This document shows positions 28,555-34,349 of a stretch of DNA of 34,349 bases, one piece after another. The notes under the pieces are model-generated. The model saw nothing but the letters and a program-made list of their open reading frames with translations, did no database searches and had not been told where the DNA came from. Origin of the DNA: a bacterium (GTDB lineage Bacteria > Myxococcota_A > UBA9160 > UBA6930); contig JAAETT010000244.1 in the NCBI GenBank assembly GCA_024228115.1, positions 1 through 34,349 on the forward strand, given 5' to 3'. How positions within the stretch are numbered: position 1 is the stretch's first letter; each line of letters starts with the position of its first letter. A program made the translations under genes and the position numbers.

Positions 28555-28575
28555 CGGGCCTGCTGGCTCGGCCCG
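28555..28575 (-). other. Hairpin in the spacer before nadK
   Basis: CGGGCC and GGCCCG pair with a 9-nt loop, about 8 nt after the stop of the small exported protein gene. There is no T run. It could mark the 3' end of that transcript. I could not find a good promoter for nadK in the 108-nt spacer; a TATTCT at 28533-28528 lacks a matching -35. Confidence 0.35.
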
Positions 28576-28582
28576 TCGCCGG

Positions 28583-29026
28583 CTAGCGGTAGTAGGGCGC
28601 CAGCTTGATCAGAGCGACGCCGACCGGCGTCACCTTCGCGAGGATGTCGTCGGCGAGCAATGCTCTCCGACCATTCTCAGCCGCATCATTTCGCAGCAGC
28701 TCGATGCGCTTGAAGCGAGGCAGGGTTTCTTCTTTGCCTTCACCGCTCTCCAAGCTCTTCGAAAGGCCCCGAGCGGCGGATGTGAGCATGCGGACATCGT
28801 CCTTCGCTCGATAGAACGACTTCTGATTGGCCGGGTCGAGATTGGAAGGTGTCTTGGCGACGGCGTCCTTCAGCGCCATGCAGGCCTCTGAAAGCTCCTC
28901 GGCGTAGCTCGTCACCCGCTCCTGGTTCCAGTCGGCGACAGGCTCATCGTCCCGTGCCAATGCCGCACCGGCTCCCGCCAGCAAAGCCACCCCTGCAAAC
29001 AATGCAACAATTCGTCGGATGCGCAT
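28583..29026 (-). CDS. Small exported protein of unknown function
   Basis: The protein has 147 residues. The N-terminus MRIRRIVALFAGVALLAGAG and the following AALA form a clear signal peptide, with cleavage likely after residue 24. The mature part is charged and largely helical (predicted by eye), with one Cys in EACMALKD. It has no motif that I recognise. ATG 29026 has AGGAGGG four nucleotides upstream; the frame extends 8 codons further but without signal-peptide character. It lies 81 nt downstream of the von Willebrand A gene on the same strand, so the two exported proteins may be made together. Confidence 0.75.
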   Translation of the reverse strand: MRIRRIVALFAGVALLAGAGAALARDDEPVADWNQERVTSYAEELSEACMALKDAVAKTPSNLDPANQKSFYRAKDDVRMLTSAARGLSKSLESGEGKEETLPRFKRIELLRNDAAENGRRALLADDILAKVTPVGVALIKLAPYYR

Positions 29027-29063
29027 CAATCCCTCCTGTTCCGGATCCAAGGTGCGACCCGGG

Positions 29064-29087
29064 GCCTGACGCTATCACGAGTCAGGC
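29064..29087 (-). other. Stem-loop between the VWA gene and the small exported protein gene
   Basis: GCCTGAC and GTCAGGC form a 7-bp perfect stem with a 10-nt loop. There is no T run. It may act as a processing or stability element between two co-transcribed genes. Confidence 0.45.
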
Positions 29088-29107
29088 GGTGCATACACCC
29101 GCGATCC

Positions 29108-30325
29108 TCAGTATTTGCGCTCGGAATCTGGGTCTTCTTCCACCCGGATATCCAGCCTGCGCTGACTCGCGCGCCGCATGCGCTCGATCTCCGCCCACAT
29201 CACCAGCTCGCGAGTCCGCTCTCGAAGGGCCTCGAGGCGACGCTCCTGGAGCTCCACTTCGACGGCGCCAGAGTGCAGGACGACCGTCCGTTCGACGACC
29301 CGTTCTCGCCCATCCCGATGGTGGGCCCGGACGAGCACGCGGTTCGGTCCCTCGACCAGCTGGACGAGGCCGTCGAAACTCCCGTCCGGGAACGTCCTCA
29401 CGGCCCGCGCCGGAACGCCGGTGGTCGCGTTGTGGATTTCGATCGAGGCGAGATCCACCAGATCGAGGCGCCGCAGCAGGCCCGCCACATCGGCCGGTGA
29501 CTCGACCCGATGCAACTGGCCCTCGCTCCAATTCGCCATCTCCCCGAGAATCGCCTCGGCCTCGATGGCCTTGGGGCCCACCGCGAACGGATGGACCCGA
29601 ATACCGCGCATGCCCGCTTCCCGCGCGGCGAGCATCGCGCGAACGTCAGGCCCATCCCGGATCGGCAAGGTCGGGCGTCCATCCGTCAGCAAGACGATGA
29701 TCTGCTCGCGCACCGGAGCCGGTGCGTCGTCGGGCGCCAGAGCCAGGGTCGCCAGCTCGACCGCCCCCGCCAGATTCGTTCCTCGGAGATGCTCCGGTGC
29801 CGTGACCCGGATTTCGGCAAGGGCGCGGCGCAGCGCTACCGGGGTCGATCCAAGCGGCGCCGCCCAGCGAGCCTCGTCCGAGAACACGATCAGGCCGACC
29901 CGGAAGCGTCGTGGGTCGAGCCGTTCGATCAGGGCGCCAGTGGCCTCCAGCTCCGCAGCAAGAATCGAATCCTCCAGGTCGAGTCCGTCACCCAGTCGGA
30001 CCCTCAACCGCGGGGGTAGATTGCCGCGCCGCTCGAGAGCCGCCAGCCAATCCGAATCGGTCTGACCGCCTTCGCCGTCCCCGTCCCCGTCCAGATCCGC
30101 ACCACTCGGTTCGAGGGTGCTATCCGAAAGGTCGATCGCCACGACCAGGTCGAAGCCTGCCCGACCCCGCGTACCCGCTTGTCCTGCAACCTCGAACAAC
30201 CCAACCGTTTGGACCGGCACATCGGCCGCCGGCGATCGCACGCGAAGCCAATCGCCGGCCGAAGCCCCGGGCGCCGCCACGCCCATGAGCAGCAGGATCT
30301 CGATGATACGACGCCAACGGACCAT
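29108..30325 (-). CDS. Exported von Willebrand factor A domain protein
   Basis: ATG 30325 gives 405 residues; GGAGGG lies about 10 nt upstream. A signal peptide (about 1-23, cleavage near ASA-GD) precedes the VWA domain. The metal-ion site is complete: DLSDS (65-69), the Thr of RGTNLAGA and the Asp of LLTDGRPT. Between the first MIDAS strand and the next helix there is an insert of about 45 residues with a calcium-loop-like DLDGDGDGEGG (78-87). The C-terminal part (about 275-405) is beta-rich then strongly helical and charged. No membrane helix follows, so it is probably periplasmic or secreted. The frame reads much further upstream (to 30931) but that is a shadow of rarA. Confidence 0.85.
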   Translation of the reverse strand: MVRWRRIIEILLLMGVAAPGASAGDWLRVRSPAADVPVQTVGLFEVAGQAGTRGRAGFDLVVAIDLSDSTLEPSGADLDGDGDGEGGQTDSDWLAALERRGNLPPRLRVRLGDGLDLEDSILAAELEATGALIERLDPRRFRVGLIVFSDEARWAAPLGSTPVALRRALAEIRVTAPEHLRGTNLAGAVELATLALAPDDAPAPVREQIIVLLTDGRPTLPIRDGPDVRAMLAAREAGMRGIRVHPFAVGPKAIEAEAILGEMANWSEGQLHRVESPADVAGLLRRLDLVDLASIEIHNATTGVPARAVRTFPDGSFDGLVQLVEGPNRVLVRAHHRDGRERVVERTVVLHSGAVEVELQERRLEALRERTRELVMWAEIERMRRASQRRLDIRVEEDPDSERKY

Positions 30326-30362
30326 ATGAGGCGAACCCTCCGATCGCGTTAGAGTAGAGCGC
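30326..30362. promoter_or_regulatory. 37-bp divergent control region between the VWA gene and rarA
   Basis: The two genes start 37 bp apart on opposite strands, so both promoters must lie here or inside the opposing gene. TAGAGT (30350-30355) could be a -10 for rarA that would start transcription at or just before the ATG at 30363, giving a leaderless message; rarA has no good ribosome-binding site. The -35 is poor. Confidence 0.35.
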
Positions 30363-31775
30363 ATGGGCGACGGCGACTCCCTCGAACTCTTTCCTTCTGC
30401 CGACGCGCCGGAAGCCCGGCCCGCCTCGTCCTCCCATCCGGCCCAACCCGCGCGCCCCCTGGCGGAACGCATGCGCCCCCGCAGCCTGGACGAGGTGCTC
30501 GGCCAGGATGCCCTGCTCGCACCTGGCGCCCCTCTTCGTACGTTGATCGAAGGAGGTGAGCTGCCTTCCCTGCTGCTTTGGGGCCCCCCAGGAACAGGCA
30601 AGACCACGCTTGCACGCCTTCTCGCGAGCAGCCCAGATTCCGCCAACAACCCGGATTCTGCAAACAACCCGGGTTCGGACTTCGTTTCGCTCTCCGCCGT
30701 CGTGGCAGGCATCAAGGACGTGCGCGCCATCGTCGCCGACGCAGAGCGCAATCGGCGTCTCGGCCGCCGTACGGTCCTCTTTCTGGACGAGATCCACCGT
30801 TTCAACCGTGCCCAGCAAGACGCATTGCTTCCCCACGTGGAGGCCGGGACCATCACGCTGGTCGGCGCGACCACAGAGAACCCCTCTTTCGAAGTGATCG
30901 GGCCGCTGCTCTCACGCACCCGCGTCTTCACGCTTCAGGCGTTGGGTCCAGCCGACCTCGTCGCGCTTCTGGAAAGCGCATTGACCGACGAGAAGAGAGG
31001 CCTCGGCAGGAGCGGTGTCGAAGCCGACCCGGAGGCCCTTCGCGCCATCGCCGATGCCGCTGATGGCGACGCGCGGCGCGCGCTGGGAATGCTCGAAACG
31101 GCCGTCACCGTCCACGCAGCCTCCGGGAACGGCGCCATGCTCACTCCCGAAATGGTCCGCGATGCGGTGGGAAGGCGCATGCTGCTGCACGATCGCGACC
31201 GCGAAGAGCACTACAACGTCGTCTCCGCCTTCATCAAGAGCCTTCGGGCCAGCGATCCAGATGCGGCCCTCTACTACCTGGCGCGCATGCTGGAAGGCGG
31301 GGACGATCCGCTCTTCCTGGCGCGGCGATTGGTGGTCTTTGCCTCGGAGGACGTGAGCAACGCAGAGCCGGCCGCCCTCCCCCTTGCTCTCGCCGCCTAC
31401 CAGACGATCGAGCGTATTGGCCTGCCCGAGGGGCGTCTTACCTTGGCCCAGGCAACGACCTTCCTGGCGGCAGCTCCCAAGAGCAACGCCTCCATGCTGG
31501 CCCTCGACCGCGCCACCGAAGCCGTGCGCCAGTTCGGGAACGCTCCCGTGCCGATGCACTTACGGAATGCACCCACGGGCTTCATGAAGGAGCAGGGCTA
31601 CGGCGAGGGATATCAATACCCCCACGACCAGCCGGACACGTTCGTCGCTGCCCGCAACCTGCCCGAAGCCCTCGGCGATGCAGAATTCTACCGGCCGACC
31701 CGCTTCGGGAAGGAAGAGCTCATTGCCGATCGTTTGGCTGCCTGGCGAGAGAAGCGACGCCGAGAGGATCGTTAG
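30363..31775 (+). CDS. rarA: Replication-associated recombination protein A (RarA/MgsA)
   Basis: RarA is a AAA+ clamp-loader-like ATPase that acts at stalled replication forks. The protein has 470 residues. Walker A is GPPGTGKTT (74-82), Walker B LFLDEIHRF (139-147), then ATTENPSFEV with sensor 1 and the sensor-2 Arg region DARRALGMLE. The C-terminal tetramer domain includes EDVSNAEP and PKSNA. The first 32 residues are a Pro/Ala-rich lead. Just after Walker A there is a duplicated SPDSANNPDSANNPG segment (90-104) that most family members lack. A terminator follows the stop. Confidence 0.96.
   Translation: MGDGDSLELFPSADAPEARPASSSHPAQPARPLAERMRPRSLDEVLGQDALLAPGAPLRTLIEGGELPSLLLWGPPGTGKTTLARLLASSPDSANNPDSANNPGSDFVSLSAVVAGIKDVRAIVADAERNRRLGRRTVLFLDEIHRFNRAQQDALLPHVEAGTITLVGATTENPSFEVIGPLLSRTRVFTLQALGPADLVALLESALTDEKRGLGRSGVEADPEALRAIADAADGDARRALGMLETAVTVHAASGNGAMLTPEMVRDAVGRRMLLHDRDREEHYNVVSAFIKSLRASDPDAALYYLARMLEGGDDPLFLARRLVVFASEDVSNAEPAALPLALAAYQTIERIGLPEGRLTLAQATTFLAAAPKSNASMLALDRATEAVRQFGNAPVPMHLRNAPTGFMKEQGYGEGYQYPHDQPDTFVAARNLPEALGDAEFYRPTRFGKEELIADRLAAWREKRRREDR
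30632..30667 (+). repeat. 18-bp tandem duplication inside rarA
   Basis: CCCAGATTCCGCCAACAA (30632-30649) is followed directly by CCCGGATTCTGCAAACAA (30650-30667), 15 of 18 identical. It is in frame and encodes PDSANN twice, in the loop after the Walker A helix. Confidence 0.9.
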
Positions 31776-31819
31776 GCCAAGCACCCAGAAACCGGGAGCC
31801 ACCCCGGGAACCCCCCAGC

Positions 31820-31854
31820 AAAACCCCGGCTTTCCACCCTCGGAGCCGGGTTTT
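31820..31854 (+). terminator. Intrinsic terminator after rarA
   Basis: AAAACCCCGGCT pairs with AGCCGGGTTTT (one bulged C) across a 12-nt loop and ends in TTTT. It lies 45 nt after the rarA stop and could work in both directions. Confidence 0.8.
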
Positions 31855-31896
31855 CCCCCAGTCACGGACTCAGCCTGAGCTGCCGACAAGCAGGCC

Positions 31897-32892
31897 ATGA
31901 GGGGGCTTCAACGGCGACGCATCTTCGAGATCCTCAGCCCCGGGACCGCGGGGGACCGAACCAGTCGCGCTTGCGACGCGGCCCTGATGGTGCTGATCGT
32001 GCTGAATGTCGGCGCGGCGATCGCAGAATCCGTCCCGTCCATCAGCGCAAGATACGGCAGCGCCTTCGCGGTCCTCGAGTTCTTCTCGGTGATGGTCTTC
32101 ACCGTCGAATACGTGTTGCGCGTAGCCACGATCGTCGAAGGACCGGACCCACGCTTTCGATCCCCCGTCGTGGGCCGCCTGCGATACATGGTCTCACCAA
32201 TCGCCGTCACCGATCTACTCGCCTTCGGCCCCTTCTATCTGACCGCCTTCGTCAATATCGACCTGCGGATACTGCGCGTCCTGCGCTTGATCCGGATCTT
32301 CAAGCTCGCCCACTATTTTTCGGCGCTCAATATTCTGCTCGATGTGATTCGTACCGAGCGTCAGGCCTTTGGCGCGGCCTACTTCGTGGTGTTGCTTGGA
32401 TTGCTGATGGCCAGCAGCGGCGTCTATCTCTTCGAGCACGCAGCCCAGCCGGAGGCCCTGGGATCGATCCCGGACGCCATGTGGTGGGCCGTCGCCACGC
32501 TCACCACCGTTGGCTACGGCGACGTCACTCCGATCACTCTGGGTGGCAAGGTCTTCGGTACCTTCGTGATGATCCTGGGGGTCGGGATCGTCGCCGTACC
32601 CACAGGCATCCTCGCCACGGGTTTCGCGCTCGAGCTCAGCAAGCGCCGCGAGCGGTATCTCCAGGAAGTGCTGATCGCAAGTGCAGACGGCGTCATCGAC
32701 GACGCCGAGCGCGCACACCTGGAAGAAGTGCGGCAAGCCCTCGATCTCAGTCCAGCCAATACGAACCGCATGCAAGAATCTCCCAGCTTCCTCGCATCGG
32801 CCCCGCAAGCCGTGCCGTCAATCGAGTGCCCTCATTGCGGCGAGCTGCTGACGGACCCCGTAAAGGAAGCGCTACCGGAATTCGACTCGTAG
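31897..32892 (+). CDS. Six-helix voltage-gated potassium channel with a soluble C-terminal tail
   Basis: The protein has 331 residues. S1 (about 28-45), S2 (57-80), S3 (100-119) and an S4 with regularly spaced positive residues (R124, R127, R130, R133, K136) form a voltage-sensor domain. S5 (155-180), the pore helix with selectivity filter TVGYGD (204-209) and S6 (218-245) form the pore. The tail has an ADGVIDDAERAHLEEVRQAL segment (263-282) of the TerB-like/acidic-loop type, then a single CPHC (311-314), half of a zinc ribbon. The ribosome-binding site before ATG 31897 is weak. Gating ligand and role are unknown. Confidence 0.93.
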   Translation: MRGLQRRRIFEILSPGTAGDRTSRACDAALMVLIVLNVGAAIAESVPSISARYGSAFAVLEFFSVMVFTVEYVLRVATIVEGPDPRFRSPVVGRLRYMVSPIAVTDLLAFGPFYLTAFVNIDLRILRVLRLIRIFKLAHYFSALNILLDVIRTERQAFGAAYFVVLLGLLMASSGVYLFEHAAQPEALGSIPDAMWWAVATLTTVGYGDVTPITLGGKVFGTFVMILGVGIVAVPTGILATGFALELSKRRERYLQEVLIASADGVIDDAERAHLEEVRQALDLSPANTNRMQESPSFLASAPQAVPSIECPHCGELLTDPVKEALPEFDS

Positions 32893-33259
32893 GATCGGAT
32901 CGCGAAGCCCCGACCATTCGGGAATCAGACTGCGACAAACTGCCGATGCGGCCAATCTCGCCACACTCGAATGGGGAAATCTGGTCCAATTCGCGACACC
33001 TCTTCCGGCTGATTCGCCGTCCCCCCACACGGCAGACTCGCAGAGAAATCGGTCGAGGGCTTCTGGGGATGCCCAGGGGCTCCAAACTCGCGTGTTCGCA
33101 TGCGCCTCTCTTGAACCGGGAAAATGACACGTACTTGGCCGGCGTCTTGCTTCTGTTGAACGTGCCCAGATCAACCGGTGGGCCAGGAGGCCGCTTCACC
33201 CGCGCAGACGATGCCCGGGCATCCGTCGCCGCCCAGCCTGGAGCAGGAGCCAAGACCGC
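32893..33259 (+). other. 367-nt gene-free region upstream of ppk2
   Basis: No reading frame here looks like protein; the 242-codon minus-strand frame at 32747-33475 runs into both neighbours and is a shadow. The region holds the sigma-54-type promoter at 33135-33151, two short inverted repeats (GCCGT with ACGGC at about 33027-33044, and CTGGG with CCCAG at about 33063-33076) that might be activator sites, and a leader of about 100 nt. GGAG lies about 10 nt before the ppk2 ATG. Confidence 0.6.
33135..33151 (+). promoter_or_regulatory. Sigma-54-type promoter for ppk2
   Basis: TTGGCCGGCGTCTTGCT matches the -24/-12 consensus YTGGCACGNNNNTTGCW: TGGC and TTGC are exact, with exactly 10 nt between the GG (33137-33138) and the GC (33149-33150). 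Transcription would begin near 33162, about 100 nt before ppk2. Sigma-54 promoters need an ATP-using activator; none is encoded in the window. Confidence 0.6.
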
Positions 33260-34192
33260 ATGAAGGAATCGGAACGCACAGCGAAGAGGATCGGCAAGAC
33301 CGTCGGGAACCTCCCCCTCCCGGCCAGGGTCATGGGTCGAAACTGGATCAACGAAGTCATTCGCGGGATGACGAAGCGCGACCGACATCGGATCCTGCGT
33401 GCTGCCCTTCAGGCCTACATCGAAGCCGAAACGCTCAAGCCCTACCAGGCGGAGCTCATCAAGATGCAGGAGCACCTCGAGCAGAACGGCGGAAAGGTCA
33501 TCATCCTCTTCGATGGCCGCGACGCCTCAGGCAAGGGTGGCACGATCCGACGCGTAACGCGGTACATGAATGAGAAGCACTACCGCACCGTGGCACTCGG
33601 AAGACCGACCGAACAGCAGCAGACCGAGCTGCATATGAAGCGCTACATCGAGCAATTTCCCCACGCTGGAGAGATCGTCCTCTTCGACCGGAGCTGGTAC
33701 AACCGGGCCATGGTGGAGCCGGTGATGGGCTTCTGTACTCCCCGTCAGTACCGGGATTTCATACGAACCGTCAACGACTACGAAGAGAGTTTCGTAAGCG
33801 ACGGCAAGACCACACTGATCAAGCTCTACTTCTCGGTCTCCAAGGACGAGCAGGCTCGGCGTTTTGCGAGAAGGCAGCACGATCCCTTGCGAGCGTGGAA
33901 GCTCAGCGAGGTGGACCTCCAGGCCCAGAACCTCTGGGGAAAGTTCACCAAGAAGAAGCTCGAACTCCTGGAAAAGACCCACACGAAACTCAATCCATGG
34001 TTTGTGATCCGATCGGACCAGAAGGCCCTCGCTCGCATCGAGACCATCAAGCTGATCCTGCGATCGGTCCCCTACAAGGGCCGGAGTCGAACCCTCGATT
34101 TCAAACCGAACGAAGATGTCGTCATTCCCGGCGACAAGGAGGCGAGGCAGATGCGCCGTGCGTACCGGCTCCATGGAAAAGTCGAGGGCTGA
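33260..34192 (+). CDS. ppk2: Polyphosphate kinase 2 (class I type)
   Basis: PPK2 moves phosphate between polyphosphate and nucleoside diphosphates, mostly making ATP or GTP from polyphosphate. The protein has 310 residues, the one-domain class I size. Walker A is GRDASGKGG (86-94), preceded by PYQAELIKMQ, and Walker B with the lid start is LFDRSWYNRAMVEPVMGF (141-158). Later NPWFVIRSDQKALARIETIKLIL is family-typical. The first 40 residues are basic and poorly conserved. It stands alone behind a sigma-54-type promoter. The IS end begins 18 nt after its stop. Confidence 0.95.
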   Translation: MKESERTAKRIGKTVGNLPLPARVMGRNWINEVIRGMTKRDRHRILRAALQAYIEAETLKPYQAELIKMQEHLEQNGGKVIILFDGRDASGKGGTIRRVTRYMNEKHYRTVALGRPTEQQQTELHMKRYIEQFPHAGEIVLFDRSWYNRAMVEPVMGFCTPRQYRDFIRTVNDYEESFVSDGKTTLIKLYFSVSKDEQARRFARRQHDPLRAWKLSEVDLQAQNLWGKFTKKKLELLEKTHTKLNPWFVIRSDQKALARIETIKLILRSVPYKGRSRTLDFKPNEDVVIPGDKEARQMRRAYRLHGKVEG

Positions 34193-34210
34193 CGAGACCC
34201 TCTCCAGTAG

Positions 34211-34349
34211 CTAGTGATATGATTCATAAATAAAGGGCACTATTGGACTATCCACGTTACCCTCGCGGCGAACGGCCAGAGGGGCACGATGCGGGTCGCA
34301 GCCGAGATTCACCTCAGCAAGAGCCAGCGGGCGACGCTTCAGCAATGGT
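34211..34349. repeat. Right copy of the 139-bp perfect inverted repeat
   Basis: This is the exact reverse complement of 1-139. The match ends at 34211; 34210 (g) does not pair with position 140. The unique sequence before it ends in GTAG and joins the repeat at CTAG. Confidence 0.97.
34211..34349 (+). mobile_element. 5' end of the IS630-family-like insertion sequence, right copy
   Basis: This is the same element end as at 1-139, here reading rightward out of the window. It inserted 18 nt after the ppk2 stop codon, so ppk2 itself is intact. Confidence 0.7.
34289..34349 (+). CDS. Transposase N-terminus (IS630-like), partial
   Basis: ATG 34289, with AGAGGGG four nucleotides upstream, opens a frame of 20 codons that runs off the window. 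It is identical to the frame at 61-1 on the minus strand. Confidence 0.6.
   Translation, partial: MRVAAEIHLSKSQRATLQQW

Noticed and set aside
32747-33475. 242-codon minus-strand frame in the ppk2 upstream region
   Set aside because: It overlaps the ends of both the channel gene and ppk2 and shows no motif, signal peptide or ribosome-binding site.

Overview
The window is a GC-rich bacterial chromosome segment made almost entirely of core genes. It is bounded at both ends by the same 139-bp sequence in inverted orientation. The gene order (ilvC-psd-pssA-leuA-leuB-asd/usg-truA, secA-argJ, rplM-rpsI-argC, rpsB-tsf-pyrH-frr-uppS-dxr-rseP-tsaB), plus a PEP-CTERM protein, points to a deltaproteobacteria-like lineage (Desulfobacterota, Myxococcota or a related phylum). 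The sequence alone does not allow a finer placement.

Layout. (1) 1-139 and 34211-34349 are perfect inverted copies. Each carries the first 20 codons of an IS630-family-like transposase reading outward, and each joins unique DNA at CTAG. They look like the start of a multicopy insertion sequence at which the assembly stopped. At the left end the element has cut off the 5' part of a PEP-CTERM surface-protein gene (142-1371). (2) 1481-28474 is a run of 25 protein genes and a tRNA-Val(CAC), all on the minus strand. Read 5' to 3' it is nadK-recN-FHA-secA-argJ, then rpsB-tsf-pyrH-frr-uppS-dxr-rseP-tsaB, then ilvC-psd-pssA-leuA-leuB-usg-like-truA, then rplM-rpsI, argC, Nudix-pyrG and the tRNA. Many neighbours overlap by 4 nt (ATGA or GTGA), which suggests coupled translation. 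(3) 28583-30325 (minus) holds a small exported protein and an exported von Willebrand A protein. (4) 30363-34192 (plus) holds rarA, a six-helix voltage-gated potassium channel and a class I polyphosphate kinase 2, the last behind a good sigma-54-type promoter.

How the genes fit together: branched-chain amino acid synthesis (ilvC, leuA, leuB), phosphatidylethanolamine synthesis (pssA, psd), arginine synthesis (argC, argJ), pyrimidine nucleotides (pyrG, pyrH), translation (rpsB, tsf, frr, rplM, rpsI, tRNA), tRNA modification (truA, tsaB), isoprenoid and peptidoglycan carrier supply (dxr, uppS), envelope proteolysis and export (rseP, secA), and repair or replication (recN, rarA). leuC, leuD and cdsA, which often sit in these clusters, are missing from their expected places.

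The points most worth a second look are the aspartate-semialdehyde-dehydrogenase-like gene that has lost its catalytic residues (6847-7860), the 97-nt near-perfect hairpin between truA and rplM (5987-6083) and its relative between leuA and leuB, the sigma-54-type promoter before ppk2, the three-PDZ RseP, the doubly extended ribosomal protein uS2, and the inverted IS ends. I found no CRISPR array, rRNA, phage module, toxin-antitoxin pair or defence island.
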